64,000 nt of DNA from Pseudomonas extremaustralis (GTDB taxonomy: Bacteria; Pseudomonadota; Gammaproteobacteria; Pseudomonadales; Pseudomonadaceae), in assembly GCF_900102035.1 (NCBI RefSeq), contig NZ_LT629689.1:5331001-5395000 (forward strand). Direction: 5' to 3'. Position 1 is the first letter of the stretch; each line of letters begins with the position of its first letter. The notes under the pieces were generated by a model. It was given only the letters and a program-made list of their open reading frames with translations, did not search any database and was not told the DNA's origin. Of this stretch, positions 31,722 through 40,803 are shown piece by piece. A program made the position numbers and the translations under genes.

Positions 31722-33905
31722 TCAGGTCGCTTCGGTGTCTTTGATCAAATGCGCCGCCAACGTGCGCAATGGCCCCAACTGTCGGCAAATCAATGCCAAT
31801 TGCGTCTGCACCAGGCGCTGCCCTTCGTCGATCTCATCCGGCATCTGTTCCAGGTCCGTCGCCAAGGTTTCTTCGGCATCGCTCTGGATCGCAATCGGTT
31901 GTTTGTTCGCCAACCCGGTGGCGATTTCGTCGATGCTCGCCGCCAGGCTGTTGCCGGCCTCGTCGATCAGGTGTTCACGCACCTCGGCCGGCAGTTGGGT
32001 GCCGCGGTGCGCGCCCAGGCCTGACAAGTAGCTGAGCAGCGTGTGGGACAGCACCAGGAAGCGGAAGCCCACATCGGCTTCCTTACGGAAGTGCCCCGGC
32101 TCCATCAGCATGTTCGCCAGGGTGGTGGACAGCGCTGCGTCGGCGTTGTGCGCGTTGCGCCGGGCCAGGCGATAAGCCAGGTCGTCGCGCTTGCCGGCGG
32201 CGTATTGCTGCATGATCTGGCGCAGGTAGATGCTGTTGCAGGTCAGGGTGTTGGCCAGCACTTTGTTCAGGCGCCGGCCTTGCCAGTCCGGCAGGAACAG
32301 GAACACCGTCAGGCCCGCGATCAGGCTGCCGATCAGCGTGTCGAACAGGCGTGGCAGGAACAGCCCGTAGCCGTCGCCCACCTGGTTGAAGCAGAACAGC
32401 ACCATCAGGGTGATCGCCGCCGTGGCCAGGGTGTAGCGCGTGGTGCGGTAGATAAAGAACACCAGGCCGGCGGCGATGGCGAACATCGATTGCACCAGCG
32501 GGCTGGGGAACAGGTCGAATAGCGCCCAGGCCACGGTCAGGCCGATGGCGGTGCCGATGATCCGCTGGCCGAGTTTGCGCCGAGTGGCGCCGTAGTTGGG
32601 CTGGCAGACGAACAGGGTGGTGAGGATGATCCAGTAACCCTGGGAGGCGTGGATCGCATGCAGGGTGCCGTAACCGATGGTCAGCGCCAGGGCCAGGCGC
32701 AAGGCGTGGCGGAACAACAGCGAGGTCGGCGTGAGTTGGGTGCGCAGGCGCGTCCACATTTCCTTGAAGTTGCGCGGGGCGCGGTCCAGCAGGTTGCTGT
32801 CGGTGGCGTCGGCCAGGGCATCGGGGTTGCTCGCATCGCCCAGCAGGCGGTCGAGGGTCGACAGGTTGGCCGCCAGGGCGCGCAGCGAGCGCAGCAGGCC
32901 GCGCCAGGCCGGGTTGCTCTGGACGCGCAGGTGTTCCATGGACGCGTTCAGGTCGCTGAGGGCTTCGGCAAAGCTGGCGTCATAGACGAACGGCTGGCGC
33001 AACTGGATCGACTCCGCCAGGGCTTCGCAGGCCTTGCCTTGCTGGCGCAGCAGGCGCTGGCAGCGGAACAGCACGTCGCTGTGGAAGAAGGCGTCGGCCA
33101 GGGCGTTGTAGGGATAGTGGGAGGAGCTGGCGCGTTCGTGGATGTCCTGGGCCAGAAAGTACAGTTTCAGATAGCGGCTGACCTTCGAACCGGGGCGACC
33201 ATTGCCGACGCGGTGCAGGATGATTTCCTTCGCCGCATTCAGCGCCGCCACCACCCGGCCGTTTTGCTGGGCCAGTTCCAGGCGACGGGCTTCCACGTCC
33301 AACTGGCGGATCGGTTCGAACAGCGATGACTTGAGCTTGAGGTAGCGTCCCAGTTCACGAAACAGCCGCGCCAGGCTTTGTTGCACCGGCTGGTTGGAAA
33401 ACAGCACCTGCCACAACACCGAAAGCGCGCCGTACCAGGCGGCACCGGCCACCAGCAGCAGGGGCTCGTGCCAGAAGTCACTGACCGCGCCACCGCGCTG
33501 GTCCACGCCGATCATGGTGTAGACCGACAGGATCAGCGTCGCCGAAGCAATCGCACCATAGCGTTCGCCCAGCGCGCCGAGCATGGTCAGGCAGAAACTG
33601 GCCAGGGCCAGGGCAATCGCGAAGAGCCAGGGGTAGGGGAACAGCAGCTCCACCGACAGCGCGGCGATGCTGAAACACACCAGCGTCACCGCCAGGGCAT
33701 TGAGGCGGCCTTGCCAGCTGTCATCGGTCTCGGCCAGGGCGCTGGCGATAATCCCCAGGAACAGCGGGATCAGCAGCGTCATTTCATCTTGATACCAGCA
33801 CAGCGCCATGCTGCCGGTGAGGGCGATGAAGACCCGAACGCTGTAACTGAATTTATCCAGCGCCCACAGGCGCCGCATGGACTGGTTGAACGAGTTCGAT
33901 GACAT
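31722..33905 (-). CDS. yccS: YccS/YhfK-family inner-membrane protein (FUSC domain)
   Basis: 727-aa membrane protein with two blocks of hydrophobic helices, one at the N-terminus (~25-150: FIALTGSMALCWYQ, LLIPLFLGIIASALAETDDSWQGR split here, FPYPWLFAIALALASFCLTM) and one in the middle (~395-530: LRLALALTIGYGTLHAI, YWILLT-type segment, FVCQPNYGATRRKLGQRIIG). Soluble linkers lie between and after them. This repeated organisation is the FUSC/YccS family of putative aromatic-acid or fusaric-acid efflux proteins. The start at 33905 lacks a clear SD, so an alternative start is possible. Function not proven. Confidence 0.88.
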   Translation of the reverse strand: MSSNSFNQSMRRLWALDKFSYSVRVFIALTGSMALCWYQDEMTLLIPLFLGIIASALAETDDSWQGRLNALAVTLVCFSIAALSVELLFPYPWLFAIALALASFCLTMLGALGERYGAIASATLILSVYTMIGVDQRGGAVSDFWHEPLLLVAGAAWYGALSVLWQVLFSNQPVQQSLARLFRELGRYLKLKSSLFEPIRQLDVEARRLELAQQNGRVVAALNAAKEIILHRVGNGRPGSKVSRYLKLYFLAQDIHERASSSHYPYNALADAFFHSDVLFRCQRLLRQQGKACEALAESIQLRQPFVYDASFAEALSDLNASMEHLRVQSNPAWRGLLRSLRALAANLSTLDRLLGDASNPDALADATDSNLLDRAPRNFKEMWTRLRTQLTPTSLLFRHALRLALALTIGYGTLHAIHASQGYWIILTTLFVCQPNYGATRRKLGQRIIGTAIGLTVAWALFDLFPSPLVQSMFAIAAGLVFFIYRTTRYTLATAAITLMVLFCFNQVGDGYGLFLPRLFDTLIGSLIAGLTVFLFLPDWQGRRLNKVLANTLTCNSIYLRQIMQQYAAGKRDDLAYRLARRNAHNADAALSTTLANMLMEPGHFRKEADVGFRFLVLSHTLLSYLSGLGAHRGTQLPAEVREHLIDEAGNSLAASIDEIATGLANKQPIAIQSDAEETLATDLEQMPDEIDEGQRLVQTQLALICRQLGPLRTLAAHLIKDTEAT

Positions 33906-34034
33906 GAAGGCAGGAGTCTTCCGGGACGATGCCGCTAAATTGAGCCAGTAATGACGCCACGGCAAGCGTGGCGATCACATCGGCGAGCAAAATTTATTCC
34001 AGTCACCTCATTCTCAATGTGGAATGCTTTTGAA

Positions 34035-34084
34035 TGTGGGAGGTGACTGATACTCCGCTATCGGGAGCAAGCCCCCTCCCACAT
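34035..34084. repeat. REP pair (compact)
   Basis: Left arm GTGGGAGGTGACTGATACTC is shortened and its partner TATCGGGAGCAAGCCCCCTC is complete. Both lie in the 196-bp gap between the flavoprotein and yccS. Confidence 0.75.
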
Positions 34085-34101
34085 TTGACCGAGTACATTC
34101 T

Positions 34102-35277
34102 TCAAGCATATTGCGCAGCGGCGTAGCCCGACGCCCAGGCCCACTGGAAGTTGAAGCCACCCAGGTGGCCGGTCACATCCAGCACTTCACCGATAAAGTA
34201 CAAACCCGGGCTTTTCAGCGATTCCATGGTCTTGGACGACACTTCCCGCGTGTCCACGCCGCCCAGTGTCACTTCGGCGGTGCGATAGCCTTCGGTGCCG
34301 GCCGGTACCAGTTGCCAGCTCGCCAGTTTTTGCGCGATATCGGCCACTTCGGCGTGGGTGTACTGCTTCATTGGCTTGGACTCGAACCAGTTCTCGGCCA
34401 GCAGGTTGGCCATCTTCTTGGTGAAGATTTCGCCCAGCAGGGTTTTCAGCTCGCTGTTGGGCCGCTCGGCCTGTTGCTGTTGCAGCCAGGTGTGGGCGTC
34501 GTGGTCGGGCAGCAGGTTGATCTCCACCGTGTCGCCGGGTTCCCAGTAGGAGGAAATCTGCAAAATCGCCGGCCCGCTGAGGCCGCGATGGGTGAACAGC
34601 ATGTTCTCGCGAAAGCTCTGGCCGTTGCAGCTGACCAGGCAATCCACAGAAGTACCGGACAACTCGCTGCACAATTCCTTGAGCTGGTCGGTGATGGTGA
34701 ACGGCACCAGCCCGGCGCGGGTCGGCAGCAGTTCGTGGCCGAATTGCCTGGCCACCTGATAACCGAAGCCGGTGGCGCCCAGGGTCGGGATCGACAGGCC
34801 GCCGGTGGCGATCACCAGGGATTCGCAGCGCAACTCGCCCAGGGTGGTCTGCAACTGGTAGCCGCTGTCGAGCTTGGCGATGGTGTCGATCGAGGTGTCC
34901 AGGTGCAGGCTCACGCCGGTCTGGATGCACTCGTCGAGCAGCATGCCGAGGATGTCGCTGGATTTGTTATCGCAGAACAACTGGCCGAGTTTCTTCTCGT
35001 GGTACGGCACGCCGTGCTTGGCCACCAGCGCGATGAAATCCCACTGGGTATAGCGGGCCAGGGCGGACTTGCAGAAGTGCGCGTTGTGGGAGAGGAAATT
35101 CGCCGGCTCGGTGTACATATTGGTGAAATTGCAGCGGCCACCGCCGGACATGAGGATCTTCTTGCCGGCTTTGTTCGCGTGGTCGATCAGCATCACCTTG
35201 CGCCCCCGCCCGGCGGCGGTCAGCGCGCACATCAGGCCTGCGGCGCCGGCGCCAATGATCACAACTTCGGTCGAGCG
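34102..35277 (-). CDS. FAD/NAD(P)-binding flavoprotein, YhiN (HI0933) family
   Basis: 391-aa flavoprotein. N-terminal FAD fold: STEVVIIGAGAAGLMCALTA, followed by AGKKILMSGGGRCNFTN, the HI0933 signature. Later RCESLVIATGGLSIPTLGATG and the C-terminal VTLGGVDTREVSSKTMESLK and LDVTGHLGGFNFQWAWASG complete the family. I place the start at a TTG (35277) because GAGG lies 8 nt upstream and the FAD motif then begins at once. An ATG at 35325 would add 16 residues. The reaction catalysed is unknown. Confidence 0.88.
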   Translation of the reverse strand, partial: RSTEVVIIGAGAAGLMCALTAAGRGRKVMLIDHANKAGKKILMSGGGRCNFTNMYTEPANFLSHNAHFCKSALARYTQWDFIALVAKHGVPYHEKKLGQLFCDNKSSDILGMLLDECIQTGVSLHLDTSIDTIAKLDSGYQLQTTLGELRCESLVIATGGLSIPTLGATGFGYQVARQFGHELLPTRAGLVPFTITDQLKELCSELSGTSVDCLVSCNGQSFRENMLFTHRGLSGPAILQISSYWEPGDTVEINLLPDHDAHTWLQQQQAERPNSELKTLLGEIFTKKMANLLAENWFESKPMKQYTHAEVADIAQKLASWQLVPAGTEGYRTAEVTLGGVDTREVSSKTMESLKSPGLYFIGEVLDVTGHLGGFNFQWAWASGYAAAQYA

Positions 35278-35330
35278 CAAAACGGTGTCCTCATACAAAT
35301 TCTGATTGGGAATACAGCCAGCCAAATAAT

Positions 35331-35420
35331 GTGGGAGGGGGCTTGCTCCCGATTGCGGTCAGTCAGTCGATAAATGTCTGACTGATACATCGCTATCGGG
35401 AGCAAGCCCCCTCCCACATG
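35331..35420. repeat. REP pair (BIME)
   Basis: GTGGGAGGGGGCTTGCTCCC and, inverted, CGGGAGCAAGCCCCCTCCCA, with a spacer containing a near-palindrome (GTCAGTCAGTCGA...GTCTGACTGATAC). Confidence 0.88.
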
Positions 35421-35445
35421 GGATTTCCATTGTTCAAAAGATCGT

Positions 35446-36831
35446 TTACAGGATGCGCACGCGCAGCGAGCGGCCTTTGATCTTGCCGTCGTTCAGGCGT
35501 TGCAACGCTTGCTTGGCGACGCTGCGGTCCACGGCAACGAAGGCCTGGAAGTCGAAGATCGCGATCTTGCCCACCTGGGCGCCAGGGATGCCGGCCTCAC
35601 CGGTCAACGCGCCGAGGATGTCGCCCGGGCGCACTTTGTCTTTACGCCCGGCGGCGATGCACAGGGTGCTCATCTGCGGCAGCAGCGGGCCGCCGCTCTG
35701 CGGCTTGAGGTTGTCCAGTTGGTCCCAGTTCAGCGGCGATTTCTGCAATTGCTCGATGGCTTGGGCGCGGTGCGCTTCGGACGGCGCCACCAGGCTGATG
35801 GCGATGCCGGTCTCGCCAGCGCGACCGGTACGGCCGACGCGGTGGATGTGGATTTCCGAGTCGCGGGCCAGTTCGACGTTGATCACCATGTCCAGTGCGT
35901 CGATGTCCAGGCCGCGGGCGGCGACGTCGGTGGCCACCAGCACCGAGGTGCTGCGGTTGGCGAACATCGCCAAGACCTGGTCACGGTCGCGCTGTTCCAG
36001 GTCGCCATGCAGGCCCACGGCGGAAATGCCCTTGGCGGTCAGGTGATCCACGGTTTCCTGCACTTGCTGCTTGGTGAAGCAGAACGCCACGCAGGAGGCC
36101 GGACGGAAATGCGCGAGCACCTTGGTCACGGCGTCCATGCGTTCTTCCGGGGAGATCTCGTAGAAGCGCTGCTCGATCTGGTCATCGGAGTGGAACGCTT
36201 CGGCTTTCACTTGCTGCGGCGCGCGCATGAATTTCGAGGCCAACTGCTTGATGCTCACCGGGTAGGTGGCCGAGAACAGCAGGGTCTGGCGGCGGGCCGG
36301 GGTCTTGCTGATGATGTCTTCGATGGCGTCGTAGAAGCCCATGTCGAGCATGCGGTCGGCTTCGTCGAGGATCAGCGTGTTCAAACCGTCCAGCACCAGC
36401 GAACCTTTGCGCAGGTGTTGCTGGATACGGCCCGGGGTGCCGACGATGACGTGGGCGCCATGTTCCAGGGACGCGATCTGCGGGCCGAGGGACACGCCGC
36501 CGCACAGGGTCAGGACCTTGATGTTGTCTTCGGCGCGGGCCAGGCGGCGGATTTCCTTGGCGACCTGGTCGGCCAGCTCGCGGGTCGGGCACATCACCAG
36601 GGCCTGGCAGCCGAAGTAGCGCGGGTTGATCGGGTTCAGCAGGCCGATGCCGAACGCGGCGGTCTTGCCGCTGCCGGTCTTGGCCTGGGCAATCAGGTCC
36701 AGCCCTTTGAGGATCACCGGCAAGCTTTGCGCCTGGATCTGCGTCATCTCGACATAACCCAGCGAGTCAAGGTTAGCCAGCATGGCGGCGGAGAGCGGCA
36801 AAGTATTAAAAGCGGTGGCGATGGTAGTCAC
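35446..36831 (-). CDS. dbpA: ATP-dependent RNA helicase DbpA
   Basis: 461-aa DEAD-box helicase that acts on 23S rRNA during 50S assembly. Core motifs: AFNTLPLSAAMLANLDSLGY, AKTGSGKT, PTRELADQ, DEAD, FSATYP, TDVAARGLD, HRVGRTGRAGETG. The C-terminal ~75 residues (RKDKVRPGDILGALTGEAG, IAIFDFQAFVAVDRSVAKQA) form the DbpA RNA-binding RRM that recognises helix 92. A GTG at 36831 gives MTTIATAFNTLPL after in-frame trimming, the usual family N-terminus. Upstream extension to 36894 is not supported. Confidence 0.95.
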   Translation of the reverse strand: MTTIATAFNTLPLSAAMLANLDSLGYVEMTQIQAQSLPVILKGLDLIAQAKTGSGKTAAFGIGLLNPINPRYFGCQALVMCPTRELADQVAKEIRRLARAEDNIKVLTLCGGVSLGPQIASLEHGAHVIVGTPGRIQQHLRKGSLVLDGLNTLILDEADRMLDMGFYDAIEDIISKTPARRQTLLFSATYPVSIKQLASKFMRAPQQVKAEAFHSDDQIEQRFYEISPEERMDAVTKVLAHFRPASCVAFCFTKQQVQETVDHLTAKGISAVGLHGDLEQRDRDQVLAMFANRSTSVLVATDVAARGLDIDALDMVINVELARDSEIHIHRVGRTGRAGETGIAISLVAPSEAHRAQAIEQLQKSPLNWDQLDNLKPQSGGPLLPQMSTLCIAAGRKDKVRPGDILGALTGEAGIPGAQVGKIAIFDFQAFVAVDRSVAKQALQRLNDGKIKGRSLRVRIL

Positions 36832-36913
36832 GGGACTGGCTCTGCAAAACAAAATGTCGCGCAGTGTACCAGTCCCGTGGGATTTTCCCTGCAAGTTCTC
36901 GACGAGACGCCGG

Positions 36914-38341
36914 CTAGTGCTCGATGTCGTGTTCGCGGCTGACCGTGCGTTTGCCGTCTTTTGGCGACAGTTGCAGGAAGATCGCCGCCGCCAGCATCGC
37001 CATGATGCCCACGGTGAGGAAGGTCAGTTGGAAGGCGCCGAGCACCGTGCTCACCCCGTCGTTGCCGCTTTCGGCGGTGAAGCCGCCGAGCAGCGCGCCG
37101 GCGCAGGCCACCCCCAGGCTCAGGGACAGCTGCGCCACCACCGAGAGCAAACTGTTGCCGCTGCTGGCCTGGGCGTCGTCGAGGTCGATCAGGGTGACGG
37201 TGTTCATCGCGGTGAATTGCAGGGAATTGATCGCCCCCGCCACCGCCAGCATGGTCAGCAGCAGCGGGTAGGGCGTCTGTTCGCTGACCAGGCCCATGCT
37301 GGCCAGCATCAGGCCCAGGGCCAGGGTGTTGCCGGTCAGCACCACGCGGTAGCCGAGGCGTTCGATCAACGGTCGCGCCACCGACTTGGCCACCATCGCC
37401 GCCGCCGCCAGGGGCAGCATGCTCATCCCGGCCTGGGACGGCGAATAGCCCAGGGCCACTTGCAGCAGCAATGGCACCAGGAACGGCAGGGCACCGCTGC
37501 CCAGGCGCGCGAACAGGTTGCCGAGGATGCCCACCGCGAAGGTGCGGGTCTTGAACAACGTGGGTGAAAACAGCGGATTATCGACATGCCCGGCCCGCAG
37601 CCAGTACGCCGCCAGGCACGCCAGCCCGCCGAACAGCAGCAACATCACCCGCAGGTGCGGCAGGTGCAGTTCGCCCAGGCCTTCCATGGCGATGGTGATC
37701 AGCACCATCGCCGCGCCGAACAGCAGGAAACCGATGCCATCGAAACGTGTGCGCTCGCTGCCGCGCAGGTCGGGGATCAGTTTCCACACGGCGTAGCAGC
37801 CGATCATGCCCACCGGCAGGTTGATCAGGAAGATCCAGTGCCAGGTCAGGTATTGCACCATCCAGCCGCCCATGGTCGGACCGAGCAAGGGGCCGAGCAG
37901 GCCAGGGATGGTGATGAAACCCATGATCCGCACCAGCTCGGAGCGGGGATACGCACGCAGGACCACGAGCCGGCCCACCGGCAGCATCAACGCGCCCCCC
38001 AGGCCCTGGACCACCCGCGCGCCGACCAGCATGGTCAGGCTGCTGGACAGCGCGCACAACAGCGAGCCGATGCTGAACAGCATGATCGCGCCGAAGAAAA
38101 TCCGCTTGGTGCCGAAGCGGTCGGCGATCCAGCCCGAGGCCGGGATCAGCAGGGCGACGGTGAGCATGTAGGCGATCACCACCCCTTGCATGCGCAGCGG
38201 GTTTTCCGCGAGGTCCTGGGCCATGGCCGGCAAGGCAGTGTTGAGAATCGTCCCGTCCAGGGACTGCATGAAGAAGGCAATCGCGACCACCCAGGGGAGC
38301 CAGCGGGCGGTCTTGGCATCGAGCTGGACGGAATTGGGCAT
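36914..38341 (-). CDS. MFS multidrug exporter, DHA2 family (MdtD-like)
   Basis: 475-aa protein with 14 hydrophobic segments. DHA2 signatures: QSLDGTILNTALPAMAQDL in helix 1, SGWIADRFGTKRIFF in the cytoplasmic loop, and GARVVQGLGGALMLPVGRL (motif C-like). It then shows MGFITIPGLLGPLLGPTMGGWM. Drug/H+ antiport across the inner membrane is expected, and the natural substrate is unknown. No periplasmic adaptor or outer-membrane channel gene is adjacent. Its promoter gap with dbpA is short (36832-36913 downstream side). Confidence 0.93.
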   Translation of the reverse strand: MPNSVQLDAKTARWLPWVVAIAFFMQSLDGTILNTALPAMAQDLAENPLRMQGVVIAYMLTVALLIPASGWIADRFGTKRIFFGAIMLFSIGSLLCALSSSLTMLVGARVVQGLGGALMLPVGRLVVLRAYPRSELVRIMGFITIPGLLGPLLGPTMGGWMVQYLTWHWIFLINLPVGMIGCYAVWKLIPDLRGSERTRFDGIGFLLFGAAMVLITIAMEGLGELHLPHLRVMLLLFGGLACLAAYWLRAGHVDNPLFSPTLFKTRTFAVGILGNLFARLGSGALPFLVPLLLQVALGYSPSQAGMSMLPLAAAAMVAKSVARPLIERLGYRVVLTGNTLALGLMLASMGLVSEQTPYPLLLTMLAVAGAINSLQFTAMNTVTLIDLDDAQASSGNSLLSVVAQLSLSLGVACAGALLGGFTAESGNDGVSTVLGAFQLTFLTVGIMAMLAAAIFLQLSPKDGKRTVSREHDIEH

Positions 38342-38377
38342 AGAGGACCTTTTTGTTAGCAGGCTATGTGTCGGCGA

Positions 38378-39268
38378 TTATGCGCCATTCGTCGCGATCT
38401 TTCCCACTGGAGGTTCGTCTAGATCCGACAACACCGCGTGCTCGCCCACCAGGAAATCCAACAGCGCGCGGTGCACCGCCAACGCCGCCTCGCGGGACTC
38501 CAAGTCAAGTAAATGCCCGGTGTGTTCGGCCACGGCAAAGCTGCTGCGGCCTACGTACTGCTTGAACAACTGGGCGTCGGCGGCCGGGGTGTATTCGTCC
38601 AGCGTGCCGTTGAGAAAGTGCACCGGGGTTTCAATCCGCGTGAGGGCCGGCAGGTAATTGCCGTCGCCCAAGGCCAGGACCTGGTGGATATGAAAACGCG
38701 CCTGGCGGTACTCGGTGGTGGCCATGTTCGACAGGTGTCGATGGTTGTTGCGCTTGAGGCGCGGCGAGAGGTATTTGCCGACGGTCTCGTTGAGCAAGTG
38801 GCCGACGGCGGATTTGTCATCGGCCTCGATCAGCACGCGCACGCGTTCCACATAGTCGAGCATCGCCGGGTTGAGGTGGGGGGCCAGGGCCATCACCACC
38901 GAGCTTTCGATCGAGGGCGGATTGTGCGCCAGGGTCAGCAGCGTCGAGATGCCGCCCCACGAGGCCGACACCAAGTGGTTGACCTGGAAGCGCTCGACCA
39001 GGGCGCGCAGGATCTGGACCTCATCGTCCTTGGTCACCAGGTCCAGGTCGGGGTTGTGTTCGCGGGAATAGCCGGAGAACGGCAAGTCGAACAGCAGCAC
39101 ATTGAAATGCTCGGCCAGGCATTTACTGGTGCGGGCGAAGGAGCGTGTGGTGGACAGCGCGCCGTTGACCATCAGCACCGTTTTCTTGTGCGGGTCGCAA
39201 CCCAGTTGCTCTACGTGGACGTTGTAGTGCTTGAACAGCTTTTCAATGACAAAACTTCCATGGTTCAT
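38378..39268 (-). CDS. RhlA/PhaG-type alpha/beta hydrolase (HAA synthase-like)
   Basis: 296-aa alpha/beta hydrolase. It resembles P. aeruginosa RhlA throughout: [69 protein letters not shown] (nucleophile Ser103), [21 protein letters not shown] (Asp224) and GHLLDLES (His252). RhlA joins two 3-hydroxyacyl chains from ACP to form HAA, the lipid part of rhamnolipids; PhaG moves 3-hydroxyacyl units to CoA for polyester. Sequence feel favours RhlA. There is no rhlB, rhlR or rhlI beside it, so the product might be free HAA. Confidence 0.85.
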   Translation of the reverse strand: MNHGSFVIEKLFKHYNVHVEQLGCDPHKKTVLMVNGALSTTRSFARTSKCLAEHFNVLLFDLPFSGYSREHNPDLDLVTKDDEVQILRALVERFQVNHLVSASWGGISTLLTLAHNPPSIESSVVMALAPHLNPAMLDYVERVRVLIEADDKSAVGHLLNETVGKYLSPRLKRNNHRHLSNMATTEYRQARFHIHQVLALGDGNYLPALTRIETPVHFLNGTLDEYTPAADAQLFKQYVGRSSFAVAEHTGHLLDLESREAALAVHRALLDFLVGEHAVLSDLDEPPVGKIATNGA

Positions 39269-39451
39269 GTCAACGCTCCAGCTTGCCCTTCCCGGGCAAG
39301 GTCATGCTCTCGTGGGTGGGGTGGCGGGGTGCCACCAACCGTTATAACGAGGTTTTTTGCAGGCGACAACAGACCGCCCGCGCAGACTGAGAAGAAGAAG
39401 GCTTTCTGTAGGAAGGGCCGAAATAGAGATGTCTGAAATCAATACAAGACA

Positions 39452-39480
39452 CTGTGGGAGGGGGCTTGCTCCCACAGGGA
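39452..39480. repeat. Single REP element
   Basis: One REP copy, GTGGGAGGGGGCTTGCTCCC, stands alone here. The inverted partner is absent or lost. Confidence 0.75.
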
Positions 39481-39486
39481 TTGGGG

Positions 39487-40803
39487 TCAGAGGGTCAGGG
39501 TCAGGCGTTTGACCAGGGCACCCGGCAACAGGTTGGACGCGGTGTTGCGCTGGCTGTACGTACTGGCCGAGAGCAGCAGTTCGCGCTCGGCGGTCAGGGC
39601 TTCCAGCTGGGAACCGAGCAGTTGGTAGACGCTGTCGTCGAAGCGCATGGTGCTGACCGGTGCCTTGATCTCGCCGTCCTCCACCCAGAACGTGGCGAAG
39701 CGGGTCATGCCGGTCAGGCGCGCCGCCGGCAGGTCGGAGTAGTTCAGGTACCACAGGTTGCTGATGTACAACCCGGTGCCCAACTGTTTGAGGATATCGG
39801 CCTGGGCCAGGGAGCCCGCCGCCATTTGCAGGGCGCTGGGGGATTCGTCGCCGCTGGCGCCGTTGGCGCTCAGGCCATATTCGGCGGCGCTGCGCGAGTT
39901 GACCAACTGGCCCTCGGCCTGGCCGGCCTTGATCAGCGTGACATCGCTGCGCGGGTAGCCTTCGGCGGAGAACGCCGGGCTCAGGGAGCCGCTGATCTGT
40001 TCGTCCACCGTCACCAGCGGGCTCAACGATTGCTCACCGGCATACAGCCGTTGCAGCGAGCTGCCTTTGCTGGCGATGGCCTGGGCGGAAAACCCACCCC
40101 AGGTGATGATGCTGACGATTTCTTCCAGCGCGGCCGGCGCCAGGTAGGCGCGGTACTCGCCGGGCGCCAGGGTGTGCAGCGGGCGGCCAAGGAACGCCAA
40201 CTGCTCGCGGGCCTGCTGGACGCGGCGGGTGAACTCGGCGCTGTTCCATTCATGTCCGGCGTAGCTGGCTTTCACCGCTTCGCCATTGGCATGGAACAGG
40301 CTGAAATCGAAGTTGAAGCTGTTGGCCTGATGCCAGCCGAACGCCCCGTCCGAACTGGCGAAGCCCCGGCTGATCGGGCCGGCGGCGTAGAAGCCGACCA
40401 GGTCGACACCGGCGGCAGCCTGGCTGATGTCCTCCAGCACATGGGCCAACTCGGGCAGCGGGCGCGCTTGTTCGTTGTGGTTTTGCCAGGCGGTGTGGTT
40501 GAGCAGCAGGTACGGGTCGCCGGGCAGCAGCGGCAGGGTCTCGCGCAGTTGTTGCAGGCCTGCGGCGAGGCGCTGGCGGTCCAATTCCGGTTCGCCGGCC
40601 AGGGTGATGTCGAGGTCGGCATGCCGGCCATCGTTGATCAGTTTCAGCGTGAGGCTGGCCTGCTGCACCTGCCCGGCCTGCCGCACCTTGGCGTGGTTGA
40701 AGCGCACGAACTCGGACGACTCGGCGGCGTAGCCCAGGTGAAAGTGTTCCTTGTCGGTGATGGCTTGATTGAGCCACTGCACCAATGCCTTGAAGTTGTT
40801 CAT
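39487..40803 (-). CDS. TldE/PmbA-like protein (subunit of TldD/TldE-type protease)
   Basis: 438-aa member of the PmbA/TldE family, the partner without its own zinc-binding HExxxH. Features: GFASSDGAFGWHQANSFNFD, PGEYRAYLAPAALEEIVSII, the central KGSSLQRLYAGEQ region and TGLYISNLWYLNY. It overlaps the TldD-like gene by one base (TGATG at 40801-40805), so the two subunits are translationally coupled. E. coli TldD/TldE degrades or matures peptides such as microcin B17 and CcdA. This pair is a paralogue and its substrate is unknown. Confidence 0.88.
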   Translation of the reverse strand: MNNFKALVQWLNQAITDKEHFHLGYAAESSEFVRFNHAKVRQAGQVQQASLTLKLINDGRHADLDITLAGEPELDRQRLAAGLQQLRETLPLLPGDPYLLLNHTAWQNHNEQARPLPELAHVLEDISQAAAGVDLVGFYAAGPISRGFASSDGAFGWHQANSFNFDFSLFHANGEAVKASYAGHEWNSAEFTRRVQQAREQLAFLGRPLHTLAPGEYRAYLAPAALEEIVSIITWGGFSAQAIASKGSSLQRLYAGEQSLSPLVTVDEQISGSLSPAFSAEGYPRSDVTLIKAGQAEGQLVNSRSAAEYGLSANGASGDESPSALQMAAGSLAQADILKQLGTGLYISNLWYLNYSDLPAARLTGMTRFATFWVEDGEIKAPVSTMRFDDSVYQLLGSQLEALTAERELLLSASTYSQRNTASNLLPGALVKRLTLTL

